A stretch of 64,000 nt of DNA, taken from contig NZ_CP010892.1 in the NCBI RefSeq assembly GCF_000931465.1, forward strand, positions 6,781,388 to 6,845,387, given 5' to 3'. Of the stretch, positions 51,889 through 60,041 are shown piece by piece (position 1 is the stretch's first letter; every line of letters begins with the position of its first letter). Both the position numbers and the translations under genes were made by a program. Source of the stretch: Pseudomonas sp. MRSN 12121. Its GTDB lineage: Bacteria; Pseudomonadota; Gammaproteobacteria; Pseudomonadales; Pseudomonadaceae. The notes below the pieces were generated by a model. It was not told the DNA's origin. It saw only the letters and a list, made by a program, of their open reading frames with translations, and did not search any database.

Positions 51889-53451
51889 TCACCCACCCCA
51901 GGCCCGGCGCAAGCGCTGCAGGGCGTCGGCGATCTCGGCTTCGGGCACCGCGGCGAAGCCCAGTACCAGACCGGCGCGCCGGTCTGCCGGCAAGGGCGAA
52001 TCCGGCAGCCAGTAGTTGCTCAAGCCATTGACCTCAACGCCCACCGCGGCGGCCTGCGCCACCAGTTCGCACTCGCGGGCCAGGCTGTCGACGGCGACCG
52101 TCAGGTGCAGGCCCGCCTCTACGCGCGGCAACGGGCCCATGCCGGGGATATCCACAGGCCAGCCGGCCAGCAGGGCATTACGCCGGCTCAACGCGGCGCG
52201 GCGCATGCGCCGGATATGCCGCTGGAAATGCCCGGCGGCCATGAACTCGGCCATCACCGCCTGGGTACTGACCTCGGAATGGCGCACATCCACCGCCCGC
52301 CGCTGGGCGAACGGCTGCACCAGCGCAGGCGGCAACACCAGGTAACCCAGGCGCAGGGCCGGGAACGCGACCTTGCCAAAGGTGCCGACATACAGCACCC
52401 GGCCCTGCCGGTCGAGCGCCGCCAGGGGCGCCAACGGAGCCCCGCTGTAGCGGTACTCGCCGTCATAGTCGTCCTCGACGATCCAGCCATCGGTGCGCTC
52501 GGCCCAGGCCAGCAACTCCAGGCGCCGGGCCAGGCTCAGGGTCACGCCCGTGGGGTATTGATGGGACGGCGTGACATAGGCCAGGCGGCAATCGCCCAGG
52601 GCCGCCAGGGCCGCGCAGTCGAAACCCTCGTGATCCACCGCCACCCCATGCAGGCGCGCCCCGGCAATCGCGAAGGCATGCCCCGCCGCCCGATAGCCGG
52701 GGTTTTCCACAGCCACGGCATCGCCCGGGTTCAACAGCAACTGTGCACAAAGGCTGATGCCCTGCTGCGCGCCGCTGGTGATCACAATTTGTTCAGCACT
52801 GCATTGCATGCCCCGCGCACTGCGCAGGTAGGCCGCGATCAATCCGCGCAGGCGCTCTTCGCCGGCAGAATCGCCATAACACAGCTGGCCCAGGTCCGGC
52901 TTGCGCCAGAAAGCCGCATTCAGCTTGGCCCAGACCTCGAACGGAAACAGATCGAACGCCGGAATTCCCACCCGAAAAGCCCGTGGCGGACCGCCCTGGG
53001 GCAACGCCAGATGGTGCTGCTCGACCCGCTCCAAAGCCGCACTGTGGATAACTTTACTGGATGTAATCCCAGGTAAATCCGCCGATTTTGTGGATAACCC
53101 TGTGGGTAAGCCTGGTGATAAGCCTGTGGATACTTTTGTGGATAATTTCTCCGGGCGTTTCCCGGTCGGCAGCCGGCTTTCCGGCAATTGCGCCACATAG
53201 GTGCCATCGCCCACCCGGCCTTCGATAAAGCCTTCGGCGTACAGCTGGTCGTAGGCCCGCACCACGCTGTTGCGGGAAATGTCCAGGGCCGCCGCCAGGT
53301 CGCGGCTGGCCGGCAAACGGGTGCCGCTGGCCAGCCGGCCGTCCAGCACCCGCAGGCGCAAGGCCTGGTACAGCTGGCGACTCAGGCCCTGGCCGCGATC
53401 CAGTTCGATACCGGCGGGGTTGAAGGAAAGCGGCAGCGGCGAACTGTTCAT
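51889..53451 (-). CDS. MocR/PdxR-type regulator (GntR HTH + aminotransferase fold)
   Basis: 520 aa. The N-terminal GntR winged HTH (about 20-88) includes SRQLYQALRLRVLDGRLASGTRLPASRDLAAAL and ISRNSVVRAYDQLYAEGFI. A linker (about 95-135) leads to a class I aminotransferase-like domain (about 165-520) with the PLP-binding region YVGTFGKVAFPALRLGYL (Lys of FGK) and YVTPSHQYPTG. MocR proteins bind PLP and often control a divergent gene. The linker is coded by a 12-bp tandem array (53089-53148). It diverges from paiB with a 108-bp gap. Confidence 0.93.
   Translation of the reverse strand: MNSSPLPLSFNPAGIELDRGQGLSRQLYQALRLRVLDGRLASGTRLPASRDLAAALDISRNSVVRAYDQLYAEGFIEGRVGDGTYVAQLPESRLPTGKRPEKLSTKVSTGLSPGLPTGLSTKSADLPGITSSKVIHSAALERVEQHHLALPQGGPPRAFRVGIPAFDLFPFEVWAKLNAAFWRKPDLGQLCYGDSAGEERLRGLIAAYLRSARGMQCSAEQIVITSGAQQGISLCAQLLLNPGDAVAVENPGYRAAGHAFAIAGARLHGVAVDHEGFDCAALAALGDCRLAYVTPSHQYPTGVTLSLARRLELLAWAERTDGWIVEDDYDGEYRYSGAPLAPLAALDRQGRVLYVGTFGKVAFPALRLGYLVLPPALVQPFAQRRAVDVRHSEVSTQAVMAEFMAAGHFQRHIRRMRRAALSRRNALLAGWPVDIPGMGPLPRVEAGLHLTVAVDSLARECELVAQAAAVGVEVNGLSNYWLPDSPLPADRRAGLVLGFAAVPEAEIADALQRLRRAWGG
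53043..53148. repeat. 12-bp tandem array of DnaA-box-like words inside mocR
   Basis: Five units start at 53089, 53101, 53113, 53125 and 53137, exactly 12 bp apart, each beginning with TGTGGATAA or a near match (TGTGGGTAA, TGGTGATAA, TGTGGATAC). A further exact TGTGGATAA lies at 53043. The complement TTATCCACA is the DnaA-box consensus; three copies are exact (53043, 53089, 53137). On the mocR strand the array codes L/V-S/P-T/P-K/G four-residue repeats in the linker. Confidence 0.85.
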
Positions 53452-53559
53452 GGGCTTGCCCCTGATTGGCCGAATGGACCTATGAAATTGGCTGGAGATG
53501 GCTCTTACAACAGACCAATAGCCTGCCTAGGATGCAGCCATTCGCCAAGGATATTTTCC

Positions 53560-54195
53560 ATGTACGTACCCCGCGCTTTTGCCGAAGAAGACCTGCCCAC
53601 CCTGCACGGGCTGATCGCAGAAACCCGCCTGGCTACCCTGGTGACCTACGGTGAACAAGGCCTGCAGGCCAATCATCTGCCGTTGCTGTTCGTCCCGGAC
53701 CAGGGCCCGTTCGGCACCCTCTACGGACACCTGGCCAAGGCCAATCCGCAGTGGCAGGAACTGGCCGGCAGCGGCGAAGCCCTGGTGATCTTCCCGGGCG
53801 CCGAAACCTATATCAGCCCGTCGCTGTATCCGAGCAAGGCCGAACACGGCAAGGTGGTGCCGACCTGGAACTACACGGCCGTCCACGCCTATGGCAGCGC
53901 CGAAGTCTTCAGCGATCCGCAGCGCATCCGCGAGGTGGTCAGCGCGCTCACCAACCAGCATGAAGCCGGCCGCGCCGCGCCCTGGAAGTTCGAGGACGCC
54001 CCCGCCGAGTTCATGGACAGCATGCTGCGCGCCATCGTCGGTTTCGCCCTGCCGATCCAGCGCCTGGAAGGCAAGCGCAAGCTCAGCCAGAACCGCACCG
54101 CTGCCGATATCGCCGGCGTGCGTGAAGGGCTGGCCGCGAGCAGCGATCGCCACGACCAGAACATTTCCCGACTGATGCAGCAGGAGCAGCCATGA
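53560..54195 (+). CDS. PaiB-like FMN-binding protein
   Basis: 211 aa, full PaiB/FMN-binding split-barrel length. It starts MYVPRAFAEEDLPTLHGLIAETRLATLVTY, with LQANHLPLLF, the turn AETYISPSLYPSK and VPTWNYTAVHAYGSAEVF, all characteristic. PaiB relatives were named as negative regulators of sporulation genes in Bacillus; the role in Pseudomonas is uncertain. AAGGA precedes the ATG. It is divergent from mocR and overlaps the next gene by 4 bases (ATGA). Confidence 0.9.
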   Translation: MYVPRAFAEEDLPTLHGLIAETRLATLVTYGEQGLQANHLPLLFVPDQGPFGTLYGHLAKANPQWQELAGSGEALVIFPGAETYISPSLYPSKAEHGKVVPTWNYTAVHAYGSAEVFSDPQRIREVVSALTNQHEAGRAAPWKFEDAPAEFMDSMLRAIVGFALPIQRLEGKRKLSQNRTAADIAGVREGLAASSDRHDQNISRLMQQEQP

Positions 54196-54638
54196 GCCAG
54201 ATCCAGATTCGTCCCGTCACCGCCGCCGACCATGCAGCCTGGCTGCCGCTGTGGCAGGCCTACCTGCGCTTCTATGAAACCGAGTTGGCCGATGCCATCA
54301 GCCACAGCACCTGGCAGCGTTTCCTCGACTCCGCCGAGCCGACCCACGCTGCCCTGGCCTGGGACGGCGATCGCGCGGTGGGCATGGTGCACTTCATCTA
54401 CCATCGCTCCAATTGGAGCATCGAAAGCTCCTGCTACCTGCAAGACCTGCTGGTGGTCCCCGAGCAACGCGGCACCGGGGTCGGTCGCCAACTGATCGAG
54501 TTCGTCTACGCCACCGCCAAGGCCGACGGCTGCTGCAAGGTGCACTGGCTGACCCACGAAACCAACGCCACGGCCATCCAGCTGTACGAGCGGATTGCCG
54601 AGCGCCCGGGCTTCATTCAATTTCGCAAGGCCCTTTAA
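54192..54638 (+). CDS. GNAT-family N-acetyltransferase
   Basis: 148 aa single GNAT domain. The acetyl-CoA pyrophosphate loop is VVPEQRGTGVGRQLIEFV (about 87-104), preceded by SCYLQDLLV, with the late helix LTHETNATAIQLYERIAERPGFIQF. It overlaps paiB by 4 bases, so it is translationally coupled. PaiB partners with the PaiA acetyltransferase in Bacillus, which makes a polyamine substrate conceivable, but this is inference. Confidence 0.93.
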   Translation: MSQIQIRPVTAADHAAWLPLWQAYLRFYETELADAISHSTWQRFLDSAEPTHAALAWDGDRAVGMVHFIYHRSNWSIESSCYLQDLLVVPEQRGTGVGRQLIEFVYATAKADGCCKVHWLTHETNATAIQLYERIAERPGFIQFRKAL

Positions 54639-54656
54639 ACGCTCAAGGAGCTCCCC

Positions 54657-55328
54657 ATGCCGACTTCACTCGCCGACTGGCAAGGCGTACCGCCGCCGTC
54701 GTCCACCTTGCTCGAAGGGCGCTTCATCCGCCTGGAAAAACTCGACCCGGCGCGCCATGGCGACGACCTGTGGCAAGCCTTCCAGGGCCCGGGCGCCGAC
54801 CCCAAGCTGTGGGACTACCTGCCCTACGGCCCCTTTACCGAACGCAGCGCCTTCAACGACTGGCTGAACAACCACGCAGCCCATAGCGACCCGTACTTCT
54901 TCAGCGTGATCGACCGCGCCAGCGGCCAGGTGCAGGGCCTGCTCAGCCTGATGTCGATCGTCCCCGCCCAGGGCCGGATCGAGATCGGCCACGTGACCTT
55001 CGGCGCGCCCATGCAGCGCTCGCCGAAAAGCACCGAGGCGGTCTACCTGCTGGCCAAGGAGGCCTTCGCCCTGGGTTATCGCCGCCTGGAGTGGAAGTGC
55101 AACAACGCCAACGCCCGCTCCCGCTACGCCGCGGAGCGCCTGGGTTTCAGTTTCGAGGGGGTGTTCCGCCAGCACATGGTGGTCAAGGGCCAGAACCGCG
55201 ATACCGCCTGGTATTCGATCCTCGACAGCGAGTGGCCGAAGGTTGGCGCCGGGTTCGAGCGCTGGTTGAGCGAGGACAACCAGAGCGGTTCGGGGCAGGT
55301 GAAAGGCTTGGCGGAGTGTCGGGGGTAA
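54657..55328 (+). CDS. GNAT-family acetyltransferase, RimJ/RimL type
   Basis: 223 aa. RimL-like features: LLEGRFIRLEKLDPARHGDDLWQAF, EIGHVTFGAPMQRSPKSTEAVYLLAKEAFALGYRRLEWKCNNANARSRYAAERLGFSFEGVFRQH. Such enzymes acetylate protein N-termini, amino acids or small amines. It lies 18 bases after the previous GNAT gene, third in the paiB operon. The C-terminal 20 residues are low complexity (SEDNQSGSGQ). Confidence 0.93.
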   Translation: MPTSLADWQGVPPPSSTLLEGRFIRLEKLDPARHGDDLWQAFQGPGADPKLWDYLPYGPFTERSAFNDWLNNHAAHSDPYFFSVIDRASGQVQGLLSLMSIVPAQGRIEIGHVTFGAPMQRSPKSTEAVYLLAKEAFALGYRRLEWKCNNANARSRYAAERLGFSFEGVFRQHMVVKGQNRDTAWYSILDSEWPKVGAGFERWLSEDNQSGSGQVKGLAECRG

Positions 55329-55359
55329 CGCCGTTGTGAGGTGGTGTTTGAGCTGACGC

Positions 55360-55440
55360 TATCGCGGGCAAGCCTCGCTCCTACGGGATCACATTGACCC
55401 TGTAGGAGCGAGCGGGCGGCGATCCGACTTGCCCGCGATG
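55360..55440. repeat. REP-like pair between convergent GNAT and methyltransferase genes
   Basis: ATCGCGGGCAAGCCTCGCTC (55361) and a diverged inverse TGTAGGAGCGAGCGGGCGGC ... GCCCGCGAT ending at 55439. The right copy carries an insertion. Confidence 0.72.
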
Positions 55441-55445
55441 CTTTT

Positions 55446-56345
55446 TCAGCCCAGCTGCCGCGCCAGCACGGCAATATGTTCCGGGCCGATGCCGCAGCAG
55501 CCGCCCAGATGGCTGGCGCCGCGTTGCTTCCAGTCGAGCGCCCACTGCAGGTAGCCCGGCGGGTCGAGGTCTTCACGCAGCGGGCAGAGGCCATCGTTGG
55601 CCGTGGCCTCCTTGGGCTGCGGCGGGAAGGCGTTGGCATAGGCGCCGATATGGATCTGTGCCCCCAGCCGCTCGAAGGTGGCCCGCGCCGCATCGATCGC
55701 CGCACCTACCACTTCCGGCTGGCTGCAATTGAACAGCAGGGTCTGCACCCCCAGTTCCGCGGCCACCGCCGCCGCTTCCGCCACCGGCTCGCCGGAGCGC
55801 AGGCGTGGCACCTCGTCGGGGTTTTCATCGTGCAGGGTGAACGACAGCCAGAAAGGCTTGCCGTCCCTGGGCAGGCCGGCATGGATCGCCCGGGCCTCGG
55901 TCGTGGAGCTCTGGGTTTCCGCCAGCCACAGGTCGACATGCGGGGCCAGGCCGTTGACCAGCGGCGCCAGCACTTCGGCGGCACGGTCGGCCTCGAACAG
56001 GTCCGGACGATAGGAGCCGAACAGCGGCGGCAAGGAACCGGCGACCCGCACCGGCTTGCCGGAAGCCTGTACCGCGCGCCGCGCCAGCTCACCGGCCAAT
56101 GCCGCCAGGGCCTGCCCCTCTGCGGCAAAGCGCTCCTCGCCGATGTGGAACGGCACCACCGCATAGCTGTTGCTGGTAATCACATCAGCACCGCTCTCGA
56201 TGTACGCCGCATGCACCGCTTCCACCGCCTGCGGCGCCTCGCTCAGGGCCAGCGCCGACCATTCGGGCTGGCGAAACGGCGCCCCCCGACGTTGCAACTC
56301 ACGCCCCATGCCGCCATCCAGAATTACCCTACTGCCTGCGCTCAT
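55446..56345 (-). CDS. Homocysteine S-methyltransferase (MmuM-like)
   Basis: 299 aa. ILDGGMGRELQRRG at the start, EAVHAAYIESGADVITSNSYAV, the zinc Cys in LFNCSQPEV (about 215) and the pair in LGGCCGIGPEHIAVLA at the end are the family's zinc ligands. It moves a methyl group from S-methylmethionine or SAM to homocysteine. ATG 56345 gives MSAGSRVILDGG; ATG 56360 sits in a near-duplicate AAGCATATGAG and is an alternative. It diverges from an ABC importer that may carry a sulfur amino acid. Confidence 0.92.
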   Translation of the reverse strand: MSAGSRVILDGGMGRELQRRGAPFRQPEWSALALSEAPQAVEAVHAAYIESGADVITSNSYAVVPFHIGEERFAAEGQALAALAGELARRAVQASGKPVRVAGSLPPLFGSYRPDLFEADRAAEVLAPLVNGLAPHVDLWLAETQSSTTEARAIHAGLPRDGKPFWLSFTLHDENPDEVPRLRSGEPVAEAAAVAAELGVQTLLFNCSQPEVVGAAIDAARATFERLGAQIHIGAYANAFPPQPKEATANDGLCPLREDLDPPGYLQWALDWKQRGASHLGGCCGIGPEHIAVLARQLG

Positions 56346-56457
56346 ATGCTTTTCACTCATATGCTTATGAAAATAACTCACTACCGGAGCCGTTCTTATA
56401 ACTATTTAATACGCACCATTCAGTTAATAACAACCTTTTTTCCGCTCGGTATCGCCC

Positions 56458-57279
56458 ATGACCTTCAAACCGCTACTGGCCCTTGGCCTGACGATTCTCG
56501 CTGCCTCCAGCCAGGCTTTCGCCGGCGCTACGCTGGACCGCATCGAACAGAAAAAAGAGCTGGTGGGGGTATTGATGGAAAGCTACCCGCCCTTCTCGTT
56601 TCTCAACGAACAGAACCAGCTCGATGGCTTCGACGTCGACGTGGCCAAGGCCGTGGCCGACAAGCTGGGCGTGAAGCTGCGCCTGGAAACGCCGTCCTGG
56701 GACGTGATCGCCGCCGGCCGCTGGAGCGGTCGCTACGACATCTGCATCTGCTCCATGACCCCGAGCAAGGCCCGCGCCGAAGTCTTCGACTTTCCGGTGG
56801 AGTACTACGCCTCGCCCGCGGTGATCGTGGTCGACGCCAAGGACGAACGCATCCATGGCGCCAAGGACTTGAGCGACAAGAAGGTCGGCCTGACCAGCGC
56901 CTCCAGCTACGAGAGCTACCTGAACAAGAACCTGGTGATCGAGGGCGCCGAAGACACCCAGCTGCAATACCCGTTCGAGAATGTGCAGATCGCCCCCTAC
57001 GACACCGATAACGTCGCCTTCCAGGACCTCGGCCTGGGCGCTGGCGTGCGCCTGGACGCGATCCTCACCAACCTGGTGACCGCCCAGCCGCGCCTGAACC
57101 AGGACGCCCGCTTCAAGCTCGCCGGCGCGCCGCTGTACGCCGAGCCCAACTCGGTGGCCATCGAGAAAGGCGACGCCCAGTGGAATGCCAAGGTCCGCGA
57201 GGTGTTCGCCCAGTTGAAGCAGGAAGGCACCCTGAGCAAGCTCTCGCAGAAATGGATCGGCGCCGACATCAGCCAATGA
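56458..57279 (+). CDS. Amino-acid-type ABC transporter substrate-binding protein
   Basis: 273 aa. Signal peptide MTFKPLLALGLTILAASSQAFA, then a family 3 solute-binding fold: ELVGVLMESYPPFSFLNEQNQLDGFDVDVAKAVADKLG and RYDICICSMTPSKARAEVFDFPVEYYASPAVIVV. This family binds polar amino acids and opines. Its stop overlaps the permease start by 4 bases (ATGA). The neighbour hints at S-methylmethionine or a related sulfur amino acid; this is inference. Confidence 0.92.
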   Translation: MTFKPLLALGLTILAASSQAFAGATLDRIEQKKELVGVLMESYPPFSFLNEQNQLDGFDVDVAKAVADKLGVKLRLETPSWDVIAAGRWSGRYDICICSMTPSKARAEVFDFPVEYYASPAVIVVDAKDERIHGAKDLSDKKVGLTSASSYESYLNKNLVIEGAEDTQLQYPFENVQIAPYDTDNVAFQDLGLGAGVRLDAILTNLVTAQPRLNQDARFKLAGAPLYAEPNSVAIEKGDAQWNAKVREVFAQLKQEGTLSKLSQKWIGADISQ

Positions 57280-58112
57280 CTTCTTTCTCGCCTCCTCCCC
57301 GGCCAGCCCCGGTGCTGGCCGAGCCACGGCTCAAGCGCCTGTTCGGTTTCCGCACCCGCCTGTACCTGACCTGGACGGCGCTGCTGGGCCTGTTCACCAG
57401 CTTCTTCCTGAGCTTCGACCTGAAGTTCTCGATCATCCTCGACAAGCTGCCCAACCTGCTCGGCGTGACCCTGGCCCCCAGCGGGTTCCTGCAAGGCGCG
57501 GCGCTGACCCTGTTCCTGTGCCTCTGTTCGATCGTGCTGTCGTCGCTGCTGGGCTTCGTCACCGCCCTGGCCCGGCTGTCGAAAAGCGCCGTGGCCTTTG
57601 GCATCGCCAGCTTCTACGCCTCGTTCTTTCGTGGTACGCCGCTGCTGATCCAGATCCTGCTGATCTACCTCGGCCTGCCGCAGTTGGGCGTGGTGCCGGG
57701 CGCCATTGCGGCGGGCGTCATTGCCCTGTCGCTGAACTACGGCGCCTACCTCAGCGAAATCTTCCGCGCCGGCATCCTCGGCGTGCCCCACGGCCAGCGC
57801 GAAGCCTCCCTCGCGCTCGGCATGCGCGACAGCGTGATCTTCTGGCACGTCACCCTGCCGCAGGCCATGCGCACCATCATCCCGCCGGCCACCAACCAGT
57901 TCATCTCGATGCTCAAGGACTCGTCGCTGATCTCGGTGATGGGGGTCTGGGAAGTGATGTTCCTGGCCCAGTCCTACGGCCGCTCGAGCTACCGCTACAT
58001 CGAGATGCTCAGCACCGCGGCGATCATCTACTGGCTGCTGTCGATCGGCCTGGAACTGATCCAGGCGCGGATGGAGCGGCATTACGGCAGGGGGTACGTC
58101 AAACGCGGTTGA
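57276..58112 (+). CDS. Amino-acid-type ABC transporter permease (HisM/GlnP family)
   Basis: 278 aa with about five to six helices and an extended N-terminus. The permease signature loop GVPHGQREASLALGMRDSVIFWHVTLPQAMRTIIPP (about 168-203) contacts the ATPase. Adjacent downstream is the oppositely oriented hipB, and no ATP-binding subunit gene follows, so the importer is incomplete within this locus. The stop is 3 bases from the hipB stop. Confidence 0.93.
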   Translation: MTSFSPPPRPAPVLAEPRLKRLFGFRTRLYLTWTALLGLFTSFFLSFDLKFSIILDKLPNLLGVTLAPSGFLQGAALTLFLCLCSIVLSSLLGFVTALARLSKSAVAFGIASFYASFFRGTPLLIQILLIYLGLPQLGVVPGAIAAGVIALSLNYGAYLSEIFRAGILGVPHGQREASLALGMRDSVIFWHVTLPQAMRTIIPPATNQFISMLKDSSLISVMGVWEVMFLAQSYGRSSYRYIEMLSTAAIIYWLLSIGLELIQARMERHYGRGYVKRG

Positions 58113-58115
58113 GGC

Positions 58116-58457
58116 TCAGTTGGCGGCAGGTCCGGGCGGGCTCTTTTCCAGGCGCTCCAGATCGTTGAGCAATGAGCGCGCGCGACTGACCTTCGGCACG
58201 CTCACCACCCCCATCTGCATGCCGAAGGGCTTGAACACGGCATTCAACGATTTGAGCGTCGGGTTGCCGTCCCCGTGTTCGATGTGGATCAGGGTACGCA
58301 GGGAAATCCGACACATCCTGGCGAACTGGCTTTGATGCAGCCCCGTGACTTCGGTGCGCAGGCGCCGCACCGCATCTCCAATCGGCAGGCGCCCGGCCGC
58401 CAGCTCCTGCCGGATGTTCTCGATCAGCGCGCCGCGCGCTTCCAGGGTTGTACTCAT
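58116..58457 (-). CDS. hipB: HipB-like XRE antitoxin
   Basis: 113 aa with an XRE HTH (about 45-100): GDAVRRLRTEVTGLHQSQFARMCRISLRTLIHIEHGDGNPTLKSLNAVFKPFGMQMG. It overlaps hipA by 4 bases and lies after it, the reverse of E. coli hipBA. Expected role: binds HipA and represses the operon through the palindromes at 59789-59927. Confidence 0.88.
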   Translation of the reverse strand: MSTTLEARGALIENIRQELAAGRLPIGDAVRRLRTEVTGLHQSQFARMCRISLRTLIHIEHGDGNPTLKSLNAVFKPFGMQMGVVSVPKVSRARSLLNDLERLEKSPPGPAAN

Positions 58458-59779
58458 CGCAGTCCCCACTCTTGCAGGCGTCGATCCAGGTGACGCAAAT
58501 GAATGCGCGGATGGTTCAGGGTGACCTCGGGCAAACCACTGGCGCTCAACAGGTCCGGCAAGGCCCGCAGGTGTTCGGCGTCCTCGCGCAGGCGCACCAG
58601 GGCGGCTTCGGGGTCGAGCAGCGGCTTCAGGCTGGCGCACACCAGGCGCCAGTCCACGTCCCCCGCCACTTCCATCCGCCCCGGCCATTTGAGGGTGCGG
58701 GTAATGCCTTCGTCATCCATGACCATGGGCGCCAGGTCGTAGATCGGCGCCAGCTGGATCGCGCTGTCGGTACGAATGATCGAGATGTTGCGTCCATGGT
58801 TGTCCGAGTTGCCGAGAATCTTGTTGAGCAGATCCCGACGCAGGTAGTCCGCCACCAGCTCCGGGATCGCCGACTCCTGGCCCGCGGCTCGCCAGATCTC
58901 GGCCAGGGCGCCGAGCACCTCGGTGTGCCGCATGCCATGGCCATAACCGACCAACCCGGCCAACGAGTAGATCGACTCCACCGCCTGCCGTTCGACGCTT
59001 GTTCCCACTACCCGACGGTCGAAGCGCTGCATCCACAGGCTGGGTTTGCGAGCCTCCTCCAGGGCCAGGCCCTGAGCCGGCACGGTATCGATACCCAGTT
59101 GCTGCAATGCCCGGTAATAGTGGAATTCGCTCCTGAGGATGTCGCAGTCATTCTGCGTCGCCTGGTTGCGCGGGAATTTCACGAACCAGTGCTGGAGTAC
59201 CTGTTCGTCTTCGAGTACCGCATCGGGGAATAGCAGGCCTGCACGGCTTTCCGTCAGCAGCAGCTTGGGCGCTTCCCCTCCCGCCCCCGTGGCTCCCCCG
59301 ATCGCCGCGCCCTGCTCATAGGCATACTCGAGAAAACGGTTGTCACGGCTGACCACGTCCTCACGCAAGAAGCCCAGCACCGGGCGTTCGCCCAGACTTG
59401 CCAACGACTCCTTGATCCGCAGGTGACCGATAGGCGCCGGGGTGGATCGAGCCAGCAGAAACAACTCTGGGGCCAAACCCTCCGGGCGCTCACGTCCCAC
59501 ATGCTTGAGCAGAAAACGCTTGGCCGCGCCTGCGGGAGCGATGTCATACAGGAATGCCGGAGCCTGGGCTTCTCGCCATAAATCCCAGCCCAAGGGAATC
59601 TGCGCACTGACCGACCTGGCCAGCGGACTGCCCACGGCCTCCAGGTTATCCACCAGGTACTGCGGGACATAACCGAAGCTGCAAGGGCTGGCAAAGCCGT
59701 CTTCAGGCTTGTCGAAGCTCAGGGTCATGGCATCGGCCCACGCCCCTGCGCAGTAGAGTTGCAACGTCAGGTGGAACAT
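58454..59779 (-). CDS. hipA: HipA-family Ser/Thr kinase toxin
   Basis: 441 aa, full HipA length. Kinase elements are HWFVKFPRN (nucleotide-binding Lys), the catalytic loop LGNSDNHGRNISII with Asp-Asn-His-Gly, and IYDLAPM with the Mg-binding Asp. E. coli HipA phosphorylates glutamyl-tRNA synthetase; other HipA-like kinases differ in target. An auto-phosphorylation Ser is probably near GAAIGGATG. ATG 59779 is 10 bases downstream of the first operator-like palindrome. Confidence 0.92.
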   Translation of the reverse strand: MFHLTLQLYCAGAWADAMTLSFDKPEDGFASPCSFGYVPQYLVDNLEAVGSPLARSVSAQIPLGWDLWREAQAPAFLYDIAPAGAAKRFLLKHVGRERPEGLAPELFLLARSTPAPIGHLRIKESLASLGERPVLGFLREDVVSRDNRFLEYAYEQGAAIGGATGAGGEAPKLLLTESRAGLLFPDAVLEDEQVLQHWFVKFPRNQATQNDCDILRSEFHYYRALQQLGIDTVPAQGLALEEARKPSLWMQRFDRRVVGTSVERQAVESIYSLAGLVGYGHGMRHTEVLGALAEIWRAAGQESAIPELVADYLRRDLLNKILGNSDNHGRNISIIRTDSAIQLAPIYDLAPMVMDDEGITRTLKWPGRMEVAGDVDWRLVCASLKPLLDPEAALVRLREDAEHLRALPDLLSASGLPEVTLNHPRIHLRHLDRRLQEWGLR

Positions 59780-59788
59780 CGAACAACC

Positions 59789-59927
59789 TGCAATTTAATG
59801 CACTTGAAGTGACCATCAAATCAAGTTGCATGCATTATAATGCAGAAATTCAAGCCAACAGGTCAATTCAATGCATTTTAATGCATTTCATCTGCCTACT
59901 GATCGCCAATAAACGCATTAAATTGCA
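59789..59927 (-). promoter_or_regulatory. Four evenly spaced HipB-type operator palindromes
   Basis: Four 14-bp sites: TGCAATTTAATGCA (59789-59802), TGCATTATAATGCA (59831-59844), TGCATTTTAATGCA (59872-59885) and CGCATTAAATTGCA (59914-59927). Starts are 42, 41 and 42 bp apart, close to four helical turns each. All are two TGCA-type half-sites about a central AT pair. They lie directly before hipA in an AT-rich region. Confidence 0.85.
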
Positions 59928-59984
59928 CTTGCGATAAATCCAGATCCGCCCTGCAACGGGATCCCTATGCCCTTAACGACAGGC

Positions 59985-60009
59985 AAAAAAAGGGAGGCCG
60001 TAGCCTCCC
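59985..60009 (-). terminator. Rho-independent terminator of the pyruvate carboxylase operon
   Basis: Minus strand: GGGAGGC-TACG-GCCTCCC followed by seven T. It lies 32 bases past the pycB stop. Confidence 0.95.
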
Positions 60010-60041
60010 CGAGGTAAAACGTTGCAGATGAAGGCCTGGAA

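Noticed and set aside
53089..53148. CRISPR-like array
   Set aside because: Repeat units are 12 bp, directly adjacent, with no spacers, and lie within a coding frame.
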